From a virus: a DNA stretch of 60,989 nt. A model generated the notes under the pieces. The model did not search any database. It saw only the letters and a program-made list of their open reading frames with translations, and was not told where the DNA came from. Positions within the stretch are counted from its first letter, which is position 1, and each line of letters opens with the position of its first letter. Location: positions 1 to 60,989 of IMG/VR virus record IMGVR_UViG_3300033153_004031; one strand, written 5' to 3'. This document shows positions 7,544-14,349 of the stretch, one piece after another. A program made the translations under genes and the position numbers.

Positions 7544-7684
7544 ATGAATTTCAATTTTTGGAGTCCGAGGATTTTATGGAAACTCGCATGGCGCGCCGCC
7601 CGCAGTGGCTACGGTGTGCCATATTTTCAGAGACACCCGAAATTTTACTGGATATATAAATTAGCGAAGGAGGTGCAAAAATGA
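7544..7684 (+). CDS. Small basic, aromatic protein, first gene of the early block
   Basis: A 46-residue protein rich in Trp, Tyr, Arg and Lys (FWSPRILWKLAWRAARS at the N-terminus), probably an amphipathic membrane- or nucleic-acid-binding peptide. It has a strong AGGGGGTGA ribosome-binding site, and its TGA overlaps the next ATG (ATGA). As the first product of the early transcript it is a candidate host-takeover factor, by position only. Confidence 0.65.
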   Translation: MNFNFWSPRILWKLAWRAARSGYGVPYFQRHPKFYWIYKLAKEVQK

Positions 7685-8193
7685 AAATCAATCCCCATAG
7701 CGAAACAAACCAACGGATTTGTGGGCGACTTGTTGAGGGGGAGGTTATTTATTGCATATCTCAACTAGTCTATGAGCTGGCGCAAAAAGCCGAACACTTC
7801 CGAGACTGGGAGGATGACCTTTACGGAGCCTTTGAAGGAAATCCCAATTACGAAGAAGCAGCGTTTCAGGCTGGGTGGAACCGTCAAAATGACGGTGTTT
7901 TTATCAACGGCGATCAGAAAAACGACACCGCCGAAGACTGGCAAGAACTTTGCGAAGATGAGGGAATTGACGCTAACGACTACCGCCCGGACGTTTATGA
8001 ACACTGGCTTGTTTCAAATTGGTTAGCCGGGAAGTTGGAAAACCACGGCGAGAAGGTAATCCGTGACTTTTTCGGTTTTAACGCTGTATGGTGTCGGACT
8101 ACCACTGGCCAAATGATCTCTATGGACTCAGTAATTTGGAAGATTGCTGAAGAGATGGAAATCCTAGAAGGTCAAAAAAACTCTTGGGCTTAA
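7681..8193 (+). CDS. Hypothetical acidic phage protein (170 aa)
   Basis: An acidic 170-residue protein with a GGAGGTG ribosome-binding site. Residues about 35-65 (WEDDLYGAFEGNPNYEEAA) and 100-125 (YRPDVYEHWLVSNWLAGKL) resemble a widespread phage/plasmid hypothetical family with an EHWIVSDWLA-type signature. No catalytic motif. The function is unknown; its early position and acidity would fit a DNA-mimic or antirestriction role, but that is a guess. Confidence 0.75.
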   Translation: MKINPHSETNQRICGRLVEGEVIYCISQLVYELAQKAEHFRDWEDDLYGAFEGNPNYEEAAFQAGWNRQNDGVFINGDQKNDTAEDWQELCEDEGIDANDYRPDVYEHWLVSNWLAGKLENHGEKVIRDFFGFNAVWCRTTTGQMISMDSVIWKIAEEMEILEGQKNSWA

Positions 8194-8235
8194 CTCTTGA
8201 AAAAACCGCTCAATTATCCAAGAGGAGGTGACACC

Positions 8236-8601
8236 ATGACACACACACCAGGACCGTGGCGAATTGACGACGTACAGGTTGAAGATTGGAGGGTTAATAT
8301 ATCGAGCCCCGAGTCAAATATTGCCTGCGCCTATCACCAAACAGATGACCCATCTAATGCGGACGATGAGTGTTTGGCCAACGCCCGCCTTATTGCCGCC
8401 GCGCCGGAGCTGTACGCCGCATTAGTGGAGTGTCTCACAATGAACGACAAGGGAGGCAACACTCGTGAAGACTTTGACCGATGGGAGCGCAAAGCCCGCG
8501 CCGCTATTGCCAAGGCGGAGGGGCGAAACGACAACCAAGGGGGTTTATTATGTCTGAAATTAAATGCGCTAAATGCGGACACAAAAATTAATAGGGGGTG
8601 A
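8236..8601 (+). CDS. Conserved phage hypothetical protein (NARLIAAAPEL family)
   Basis: A 121-residue protein. The start at 8236 is set by the GAGGAGGTGA ribosome-binding site; a longer frame upstream lacks one. It begins MTHTPGPW and carries the NARLIAAAPELYAAL helix typical of a very common small phage family of unknown function. The usual family C-terminus is reached around residue 100 (AAIAKAEG). The last 20 residues look like an out-of-frame translation of a following zinc-ribbon micro-ORF, suggesting a fusion or frameshift at the end. Confidence 0.8.
   Translation: MTHTPGPWRIDDVQVEDWRVNISSPESNIACAYHQTDDPSNADDECLANARLIAAAPELYAALVECLTMNDKGGNTREDFDRWERKARAAIAKAEGRNDNQGGLLCLKLNALNADTKINRG
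8550..8591 (+). pseudogene. Truncated CxxC zinc-ribbon micro-ORF
   Basis: ATG at 8550 with an AAGGGGG ribosome-binding site encodes only MSEIKCAKCGHKN before a TAA. It looks like the first knuckle of a zinc-ribbon protein cut short and overlaps the end of the preceding gene in another frame. It may be a remnant or a real micropeptide. Confidence 0.4.
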
Positions 8602-8605
8602 TATT

Positions 8606-9067
8606 ATGAAAGATCCAAAAAAAACTAGAGTTCAAAGATACTTGCGGGCGGATGATGAATGCCCTTGGTGCGGGAGCGACTTAATTATAAATGATAGTCA
8701 CCCCACGGTAGAAGTGGGTTTTGCGTGGAATGATTGTTCCTGTAAAACCTGTAACGCGGAGTGGCGGGATGAATACCGACTTTTTGCTATTTCCTGGCTT
8801 ACAGAAGATGGCAGAGATAGACGGTATAGCGACAAAAACCTACACATTAAGACAGGTGACGCTATGAATATCAACACGCTTAAAAATATCCACAAAAATC
8901 TTATTAATGGTAACCTTCGGGAAATGGCGGATGGTATCGATGGTTACGGTTTGTATGATTTCTGGGCGGATTATAACCAGTTTTTGACAGACCTTTGTAA
9001 CGAGGAGTCAGCATATCGTTATTTCGTTGACGCGGTGCGCGCCTATCATCGAATCCGATATAGATAA
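8606..9067 (+). CDS. Zinc-ribbon hypothetical protein (153 aa)
   Basis: A 153-residue protein. An N-terminal zinc ribbon has two knuckles (CPWC at about 20-23 and CKTC at about 47-50). The C-terminal half is helical (NTLKNIHKNLINGNLREMA) without a recognised fold. The ATG at 8606 follows an AGGGGGTGA ribosome-binding site, 5 bases after the preceding stop. Confidence 0.75.
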   Translation: MKDPKKTRVQRYLRADDECPWCGSDLIINDSHPTVEVGFAWNDCSCKTCNAEWRDEYRLFAISWLTEDGRDRRYSDKNLHIKTGDAMNINTLKNIHKNLINGNLREMADGIDGYGLYDFWADYNQFLTDLCNEESAYRYFVDAVRAYHRIRYR

Positions 9068-9130
9068 ACACATGGCATAATTTTGATATGATTAAAGAAA
9101 AGAGGACGTAATAAAAAACGTATTTTTTTC

Positions 9131-9159
9131 TTGACAAGTGGTTTTATTTTCTATATGGA
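9131..9159 (+). promoter_or_regulatory. Possible sigma-70 promoter inside the early block
   Basis: Perfect TTGACA at 9131-9136 in the 113-base gap after 9067. The -10 is either TATATG (15-base spacer) or TATGGA (17-base spacer), both weak. It could boost the nuclease and recombination genes that follow. Confidence 0.45.
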
Positions 9160-9180
9160 GATCGCAAAGGAATATAACCG

Positions 9181-9330
9181 ATGAAATGGATACTCTCAAT
9201 TTGTTTTGTAAGTGGCATTGTTTTGGCAGGTTCTGACGGTGCCTGGTTCCCGTGGATTAACCTATTAGGTGTAATCCTAATAAGTTTAGTCGGGATTGTT
9301 ACCAACATTAAAACCCCATCGGAGTATTAG
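9181..9330 (+). CDS. Small membrane protein (49 aa)
   Basis: A 49-residue protein with two hydrophobic segments (ILSICFVSGIVLA at about 4-16; INLLGVILISLVGIV at about 27-41) and a ribosome-binding site AAAGGA. It ends with TAG, four bases before the next ATG, which is in the same frame. Function unknown. Confidence 0.6.
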   Translation: MKWILSICFVSGIVLAGSDGAWFPWINLLGVILISLVGIVTNIKTPSEY

Positions 9331-9333
9331 GAA

Positions 9334-10215
9334 ATGCCACCAAAATGGTTTAAATGCCCCGATGGGCAACACGTCGAAATTAAAGCCTGTTTAAAACCAA
9401 TGGGGTGCATCATAGGAAAACGGTGTGCCCCATTGCCATATCTACAAATGGTCGGCCATGAGCGGCCTTACAACGGCGTTACGGCGTCAATGAGCGGTAA
9501 TGGGCCTCGTTATATCTACCTAACCACAACAGTACCTTACACGGTAGACCCTGCCGAGTCCGCCTATGCGTTTATGGGAAACCTATCCCATCTAAAGGCG
9601 GCACAACACGACGATAACGTGATTGCAGAGGAAAATGTGGGCGTTGGCACACTTGACCTGCTCAGTGAAGACGAAACTAATCCCGGGCACTATCTGGTCG
9701 AAGATTATAAAACCTATGGCAGCTACCGCGCTGCCAAAGTCTTGGGTATCGTATGCGACGAGAAGCCGGTTATTGGTGACGATGGCAAGCCCGTATTGCT
9801 AAAATCCGGGAAGAATAAGGGAAAACCAAAGATTGAAAAGGTCTTCCGGCGCGATCCGGCCAGCGCTGATGTTTACGGGGAACAGCTGCAACTATCACGA
9901 TATGCCATAGAGGCCGAGAAAAGGGGCTTCCCGATCTCCCGCCTTATGCTTTTTATTGTCCCGCGTGATGGCGGCACTTTTGTATCCCAAACACGTGGCA
10001 TCACTGAAAAAATCTATTACATCGAAATTCCCCGTATTTCCAATCAAGAGGTGTGTCATTACTATGACACGCTTCAGGCCGAAATTGATAATGCCTTTGA
10101 CACCGGGTATGCCCGGATTTGTAACCCTTGGGAATCTTGGGATTATAGGAGATGCAAGGGGTATTGCCCCGTGTCAAAAGAGTGTGGGGCTATGACTGAA
10201 AAGAGGGGGAAATAA
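9334..10215 (+). CDS. PD-(D/E)XK nuclease, Cas4/RecB-like, with cysteine clusters
   Basis: A 293-residue protein. The nuclease core shows GVGTLDLLS (acidic D108), then VEDYKTY (D124-x-K126), and the QLQLSRYA motif (QxxxY) at about 195 that defines the RecB/Cas4 group. N-terminal cysteines (8, 19, 25, 31) and a C-terminal cluster (RRCKGYCPVSKEC) could bind an Fe-S cluster, as in Cas4 and AddB. Such phage enzymes act as 5'-3' exonucleases that make single strands for annealing proteins. The next gene is a candidate annealing protein, giving a two-gene recombination pair. Confidence 0.8.
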   Translation: MPPKWFKCPDGQHVEIKACLKPMGCIIGKRCAPLPYLQMVGHERPYNGVTASMSGNGPRYIYLTTTVPYTVDPAESAYAFMGNLSHLKAAQHDDNVIAEENVGVGTLDLLSEDETNPGHYLVEDYKTYGSYRAAKVLGIVCDEKPVIGDDGKPVLLKSGKNKGKPKIEKVFRRDPASADVYGEQLQLSRYAIEAEKRGFPISRLMLFIVPRDGGTFVSQTRGITEKIYYIEIPRISNQEVCHYYDTLQAEIDNAFDTGYARICNPWESWDYRRCKGYCPVSKECGAMTEKRGK

Positions 10216-10260
10216 TTTTAATCGCCATGAAAGGGGTTGGAAGCCCCGTGGAGGGTAAAA

Positions 10261-11226
10261 ATGACGAATGAAACAGCAGTCGTTGTTCGTGATGTGAATT
10301 TTGAAGAACACGCCATGACGCCGGAGCGTATCCGCAGCCAGGTAAATCTGATTCAAGAGGTCATGCGCGGCGTCATGAAGGAAGGGGAGCATTACGGTGT
10401 TATCCCTGGATGTGGGAACAAACCTAGCCTCTTAAAATCTGGTGCCGAAAAATTATCGACAACATTTCGGCTTGCTCCATCCTACAATATCGAAAAAACA
10501 GATTTACCAAATGGACACCGAGAATACGAGGTTATTTGCACGCTAACCCATATCAATTCCGGGGTCGAAGTCGGTCAGGGTGTTGGTTCTTGCACCACAA
10601 TGGAAAGTAAATACCGCTACCGAAAAGGTGAGCAGAAATGCCCAAAATGCGGGAAAGAAGCAATTATTAAAGGCAAGAAAGAATACGGTGGCGGCTGGTT
10701 GTGTTACCAAAAAAAGGGTGGGTGTGGAGCCAAATTTCAAGACGGTGATCCTGCCATTGAAAACCAAAATATGGGTCGGATTGAGCACGACAACCCCGCT
10801 GACTATTTCAACACAGTTTTTAAGATGGCTAAAAAAAGGGCGTATGTTGACGCCGTTATAACATCGACAGCCGCGAGTGATTTTTTTACTCAAGATATTG
10901 AGGACATGGCAGAAGTTATTGCGCCTAACAACTCGCCCCCCGCGCCTTCCGGGTCCACCTCCTACCCGGATAATAACACTCCACCCCCAGCGGGGGGCAT
11001 CCCTTCCAAGGCGGCAACGGCAGCACAAGCGAAAAAAATATACGCCACCGGTGCCGCGAAGGGAGCAAGTAAAGAACTCGTTACCGAAATGTGCCGCTGG
11101 TATCGGAAGGGGGATAAAATGACCAAAGAGGAAGCATCTTATATTATTGAAAATTTCGATGATGTGATGAAACGGTACATGGACGACGAGCTGGGGCCGG
11201 AAGATGAGCCTGACGAAGCCGCCTAA
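10261..11226 (+). CDS. Putative single-strand annealing/DNA-binding protein with zinc-ribbon insertion
   Basis: A 321-residue protein. The N-terminal two thirds (GEHYGVIPGCGNKPSLLKSG, then beta-rich sequence, then FKMAKKRAYVDAVI) matches a conserved phage family that neighbours exonucleases and is thought to resemble Rad52/ERF-type annealing proteins; I could not test this. A zinc ribbon (CPKCGK ... CYQK ... CGAKF, about 122-160) is inserted in the middle. A proline-rich linker (about 222-252) leads to a small helical C-terminal domain with an acidic tail. It follows the Cas4-like nuclease. The start at 10261 has a GGAGGGTAAAA ribosome-binding site. Confidence 0.6.
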   Translation: MTNETAVVVRDVNFEEHAMTPERIRSQVNLIQEVMRGVMKEGEHYGVIPGCGNKPSLLKSGAEKLSTTFRLAPSYNIEKTDLPNGHREYEVICTLTHINSGVEVGQGVGSCTTMESKYRYRKGEQKCPKCGKEAIIKGKKEYGGGWLCYQKKGGCGAKFQDGDPAIENQNMGRIEHDNPADYFNTVFKMAKKRAYVDAVITSTAASDFFTQDIEDMAEVIAPNNSPPAPSGSTSYPDNNTPPPAGGIPSKAATAAQAKKIYATGAAKGASKELVTEMCRWYRKGDKMTKEEASYIIENFDDVMKRYMDDELGPEDEPDEAA

Positions 11227-11533
11227 AATAATTCGGTGCGCCGATTGCGGTTGTGCCGTTGTAAAAACCAGCCGGCAGTGCCGTTGTGCGGAGTGCCAAA
11301 AGAAACACAATTATATCAAACGGCAACAATGGGCGCGGGAATTACGGACGGAGTATAAGGATAGTAATTACGAACACTTGACAGAATATCGTATTGGAGA
11401 GGTCGCCGCCGCATACGGACACGCGTACACATGGGCGCAGAGTGCGGAGATGGGCGGTTTGCGAAAACTTGAACGTAACCCAATCATGGCCGCGCTTTAC
11501 CTTGAGCGCGTAGACCCGGATTTTTATTTTTAA
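11204..11533 (+). CDS. Zinc-knuckle protein with sigma-region-4-like HTH (paralogue A)
   Basis: A 109-residue protein starting 23 bases inside the preceding gene. An N-terminal two-knuckle zinc finger (CADC ... CAEC, about 12-30) is followed by a HTH-like segment (RIGEVAAAYGHAYTWAQSAE) and the C-terminal stretch LRKLERNPIMAALYLERVDPDFYF. The same arrangement and the same DFYF ending occur in the protein at 16277-16591, so the two are paralogues. The HTH here is more degenerate. Possible role: recruiting or redirecting host RNA polymerase. Confidence 0.7.
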   Translation: MSLTKPPKIIRCADCGCAVVKTSRQCRCAECQKKHNYIKRQQWARELRTEYKDSNYEHLTEYRIGEVAAAYGHAYTWAQSAEMGGLRKLERNPIMAALYLERVDPDFYF

Positions 11534-11562
11534 AAGACCGCGATGATGAACCCGCATTAAAT

Positions 11563-11590
11563 AACACGGCCAAGGGAGGGGCCGGGTGTT
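11563..11590 (+). other. Stem-loop 1 in the leader of the 11684 gene
   Basis: AACAC/GTGTT and GGCC/GGCC stems separated by a two-base bulge, loop AAGGGAGG. Part of a 150-base untranslated stretch between two early genes. Confidence 0.5.
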
Positions 11591-11634
11591 GGTTCGGAAG
11601 GAAGTGGAGACCGTGTCAAAAGGGAAAGACAGAA

Positions 11635-11659
11635 CCAGGGGCTAGCGGTCGGCCCCTGG
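11635..11659 (+). other. Stem-loop 2 in the leader of the 11684 gene
   Basis: A perfect 8-base-pair GC-rich stem CCAGGGGC / GCCCCTGG with a 9-base loop. No U-run follows, so it is not an intrinsic terminator. It ends 24 bases before the ATG at 11684, just upstream of the AAAAAGGGGG ribosome-binding site. Confidence 0.55.
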
Positions 11660-11683
11660 GGATGTCGGCAAAAAGGGGGTAGA

Positions 11684-11938
11684 ATGAGTTCAAGAGATTT
11701 AAAAAACACATGGGCTTGGGAATGTCCGGCGCATCAGTGTAAGATGCTGACCGACGCGACGTGCAAGAGGAGGCGGGCTCGGATTTTAGAATATCTATCC
11801 GGCAAGGTGGGCGAAAACAGTATGCACCCGTTTTATGATCTCCGTGACCCATGGTTGTGTGTGGGGTGCCAACACTGGGAAGGCCCTGTTGTTTTACCGG
11901 CGGAAAGCGAACCAGCGTATGAGAGCATCGGAGCGTAA
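11684..11938 (+). CDS. Cysteine-rich phage hypothetical protein (84 aa)
   Basis: An 84-residue protein with cysteines in pairs (CPAHQC at about 14-19; CVGC near 59-62), probably zinc-binding. It has an AAGGGGG ribosome-binding site, and its TAA is immediately followed by the ATG of the prim-pol gene. Proteins of this size commonly precede phage replication genes; function unknown. Confidence 0.7.
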   Translation: MSSRDLKNTWAWECPAHQCKMLTDATCKRRRARILEYLSGKVGENSMHPFYDLRDPWLCVGCQHWEGPVVLPAESEPAYESIGA

Positions 11939-13801
11939 ATGCCGAGTCCCACAAATGTACTCTATCGGACAGCACTTGCATATCGGCGATTGGGGATGTC
12001 TGTGATACCGTGTAAAAAAGATAAGAAACCCCTGGTTAGCTGGGCCGAGTACCAAGGCCGACATCCATCCGAGGATGAGATACGGCAATGGTGGGATAAA
12101 TGGCCCACTGCCAATATCGCCATCGTTGCGGGGAAAATCAGCGGTGTGGATGTCATCGACTGTGACGACCAGGATGCATATAACCTGCTCAACGACACCT
12201 ACCTGCCGGACGATTTTATCACCCCGGTCGCAAAGACGCCGAGAGGCTACCATGTTTATTTTGCCCACAAAACTGGCTTGTCCAATGCCGTGAGGGTCAT
12301 CCCTGGCACCGACCTCCGCACGACCGGTGGTTATGCGATAGCGCCGCCGAGCCAAAACGGAGGCGGCGCGTCCTACGCATGGGTGGATGGGTTAGCATTG
12401 GGTAAAGTTGCATTGGCACCCATGCCGGATATTCTCTATGATACTCTAGAGCAATATATATATAATAATATTAATAATAATATTATTAGCATTGGGTCTA
12501 GTAGCTACTATCAACGTAGTACAGATAATCCACAAAGTACAGATAACCATCCTAGTCCCTTCTGCAATTCTAGTACCAAGATGGATACTATACGCGCGCG
12601 CGCGGCTAGTGTCGGGGAAAATGTTGACAAAGTGTTGACACGAAGTTACCAAAAGTTGACGGGGGGCGAGAAATGTTACCATGATGTTGACACGGCCCAA
12701 AATGTCAACAAATGTCAACAATTATTCCAAAAGGGGAGCCGCGACGACGACCTTTTCCACCTTGCCAACTGCCTTGTAAAAGGCGGATACGAGCCCGATA
12801 AACTACAAACGGTGTTGCAAATTATCGCCCACAATTGCACACCACCCTATCCCGAAAAAGACATCCGCGTAAAAATCCTGTCCGCCATAAAACGACAAGA
12901 GGCTAGGGATAAGACCCTTGCAACCGAGGTTAGGGATTGGATTGACTCCGGCAATGGCACGTTTACAAATACAGACATATACCAGGATTTAAAAATCACA
13001 GGCCGTGTAGAGCGCCAGAACCTTTCTAAAATCCTCAAGCGCTTGGCGGATGACGGATTGATTGAGAGAGACGGCAAAAAGTACGGTAAATGGCGCATTA
13101 TTGACCGGTCTGTGATGGAACAATGCTGGTGGGAAGACGACGGCCAACCGTTGCCGCTAAAATTCCCCTTGGGTGTCGAAATGTTCGTGCGGATTTTTCC
13201 GGGGAATTTAATCCTCCTGGAGGGTCAAAAATCGCAGGGAAAGTCAGCCTACGCCTTAGAGTTTTGCCGGTTGAACCACGAGTTGTTCGGCGGTAAGGCG
13301 CTGTACCAGAACGTAGAGATGTCCAATAGCGAGCTAGTCCAGCGTTTCCTTTCGTATCAGCAAGAGGACATGATGTCGCTGGATGATTGGCGCAATGCGA
13401 TTACGGTTATCCGGCAGACGGGCGATTGGTGGGACAAAATCGAGCCGGACGGGTTGAATGTGGTTGATTACCTTGTGGAGTACGAAAAGGCGTACATGAT
13501 TGCGGAGTTTGTCTGGAAAATACACCAAGCGCTAAAAAACGGTATCGCATTGGTGACGGTTCAGCGAGACCCGTACAAACCTTATCCTGTCGGCGGGCGG
13601 GGCGTTCGGGATATTCCCCGGCTGGTGTTGAGCCTGATGAAGCACCGGCTGCGGATTGAAGACGCAAAGAGTTTTGATACAACCTACGGAAACCCGAGCG
13701 GTTTGGTGCGAAAATATAAACAAGCATCATGGTGGAAATTCGTTCCCGTGGGTACGTGGCAGTATGCGGAGGAGGAAAAATATGCCGCTTTCAAAGGCTA
13801 A
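11939..13801 (+). CDS. Bifunctional primase-polymerase / DnaB-like helicase fusion
   Basis: A 620-residue replication protein. Residues 1-165 form a prim-pol domain (AEP superfamily): the acidic catalytic motif VDVIDCDD near 69-76, HVYF near 103, and RTTGGYAIAPPS near 123. A low-complexity Asn/Ser-rich linker (about 172-210), encoded by very AT-rich DNA, follows. Residues about 250-400 are helical with a winged-helix-like part. The C-terminal RecA/helicase-like domain carries a Walker A GQKSQGKS near 430. The protein would prime and unwind DNA, replacing host DnaG and DnaB. Repeats likely to form the origin lie inside the gene. Confidence 0.85.
   Translation: MPSPTNVLYRTALAYRRLGMSVIPCKKDKKPLVSWAEYQGRHPSEDEIRQWWDKWPTANIAIVAGKISGVDVIDCDDQDAYNLLNDTYLPDDFITPVAKTPRGYHVYFAHKTGLSNAVRVIPGTDLRTTGGYAIAPPSQNGGGASYAWVDGLALGKVALAPMPDILYDTLEQYIYNNINNNIISIGSSSYYQRSTDNPQSTDNHPSPFCNSSTKMDTIRARAASVGENVDKVLTRSYQKLTGGEKCYHDVDTAQNVNKCQQLFQKGSRDDDLFHLANCLVKGGYEPDKLQTVLQIIAHNCTPPYPEKDIRVKILSAIKRQEARDKTLATEVRDWIDSGNGTFTNTDIYQDLKITGRVERQNLSKILKRLADDGLIERDGKKYGKWRIIDRSVMEQCWWEDDGQPLPLKFPLGVEMFVRIFPGNLILLEGQKSQGKSAYALEFCRLNHELFGGKALYQNVEMSNSELVQRFLSYQQEDMMSLDDWRNAITVIRQTGDWWDKIEPDGLNVVDYLVEYEKAYMIAEFVWKIHQALKNGIALVTVQRDPYKPYPVGGRGVRDIPRLVLSLMKHRLRIEDAKSFDTTYGNPSGLVRKYKQASWWKFVPVGTWQYAEEEKYAAFKG
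12451..12487. other. AT-rich tract, candidate DNA unwinding element
   Basis: About 37 bases of almost pure A/T made of TATA and TAATAATA units inside the prim-pol gene, coding for the Asn-rich linker. It lies 135 bases before the iterons, as in lambda-type origins where an AT-rich segment adjoins the initiator sites. Confidence 0.55.
12518..12546 (+). repeat. Direct repeat AGTACAGATAA, two copies
   Basis: AGTACAGATAA at 12518-12528 and 12536-12546, 18 bases apart. The first overlaps TAATCCACA, one base different from the DnaA box TTATCCACA. It lies between the AT-rich tract and the iterons. Confidence 0.5.
12622..12720. repeat. Iteron cluster TGTTGACA, likely replication origin core
   Basis: Exact TGTTGACA occurs at 12622-12629, 12633-12640 and 12685-12692 on the plus strand, and as its complement TGTCAACA at 12703-12710 and 12713-12720. 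A degenerate copy (GTTGACG) is at 12655-12661. Five exact octamers in 99 bases is far above chance. The tandem pairs are 11 and 10 bases apart, one helical turn, as expected for initiator binding. Confidence 0.7.
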
Positions 13802-14024
13802 GGATATTCAATTTGATTTTGACGAGATGAAGTGGCGCGGGATCACAATAGACCAGGTGAAGTTTTGGGAAGACGCCTACCCGAACGTGGACGTGGTGGG
13901 TGTCCTGACCAAAAAGATGCCCGCGTGGATGGACGCAAACCCCCACAAGGCCCGTAAAAAGAATTACAAGCGGTTTATCGTGAATTGGTTGTCGAGGGAA
14001 CATGACAGAAAAAACAACAAATAA
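13782..14024 (+). CDS. Replisome-organizer C-terminal-like protein
   Basis: An 80-residue basic protein. The sequence around residues 24-72 (VKFWEDAYPNVDV, then MPAWMDANPHKAR, then RFIVNWLSRE) matches the small C-terminal domain that ends many phage replisome organizers and helicase-loading proteins, here as a stand-alone gene. The ATG at 13782 has a GGAGGAGG ribosome-binding site and overlaps the end of the prim-pol gene by 20 bases, so the two are probably made together. Confidence 0.7.
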   Translation: MPLSKAKDIQFDFDEMKWRGITIDQVKFWEDAYPNVDVVGVLTKKMPAWMDANPHKARKKNYKRFIVNWLSREHDRKNNK

Positions 14025-14044
14025 TGAAGGGAGAAAGCGATTAA

Positions 14045-14341
14045 ATGGAACCGATTTTTATCTTGAACCCAGAAAGCGAATACAACGATGGGGTAATGTT
14101 GGAATATCGTAACGGTGAATATTCATTGGTCAAAGCGCGACGCGGGGCGGGGGGAACGGCTTATATGGATTGGTGCTACCCGCAGGGTAAGGACCGTATG
14201 CCGGGAACAAAGGCGATTCCATGGAAGATTCCTCTGGGGAACAAGGAAACCGCACTGGAGATTTTAAGCCAGATAGCAAAAGCCCTGCGAGGTGAGGATG
14301 TTGAGACACCTCTGCCGGTTCAGGGCGACGTGCCGTTTTAG
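14045..14341 (+). CDS. Putative single-stranded DNA-binding protein with SSB-like tip
   Basis: A 98-residue protein. Residues about 15-75 are beta-rich followed by one helix (TALEILSQIAKAL), a PC4-like strand/helix order. The end QGDVPF copies the DxPF tip by which SSB proteins bind replication partners. It sits in the replication cluster and ends in TAG overlapping the strong TAGGAGGAG ribosome-binding site of the next gene. No separate SSB is otherwise visible. The call rests on the tip, size and position. Confidence 0.5.
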   Translation: MEPIFILNPESEYNDGVMLEYRNGEYSLVKARRGAGGTAYMDWCYPQGKDRMPGTKAIPWKIPLGNKETALEILSQIAKALRGEDVETPLPVQGDVPF

Positions 14342-14349
14342 GAGGAGTC

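Noticed and set aside
9334-10215. Cas4 of a CRISPR system
   Set aside because: There is no repeat array and no other cas gene. The pairing with a likely annealing protein points to phage recombination.
12590-12606. Alternating GCGCGCGC tract as a CRISPR or Z-DNA regulatory element
   Set aside because: It is a single short CG run inside the prim-pol coding sequence. No CRISPR-like spaced repeats were found anywhere in the window.
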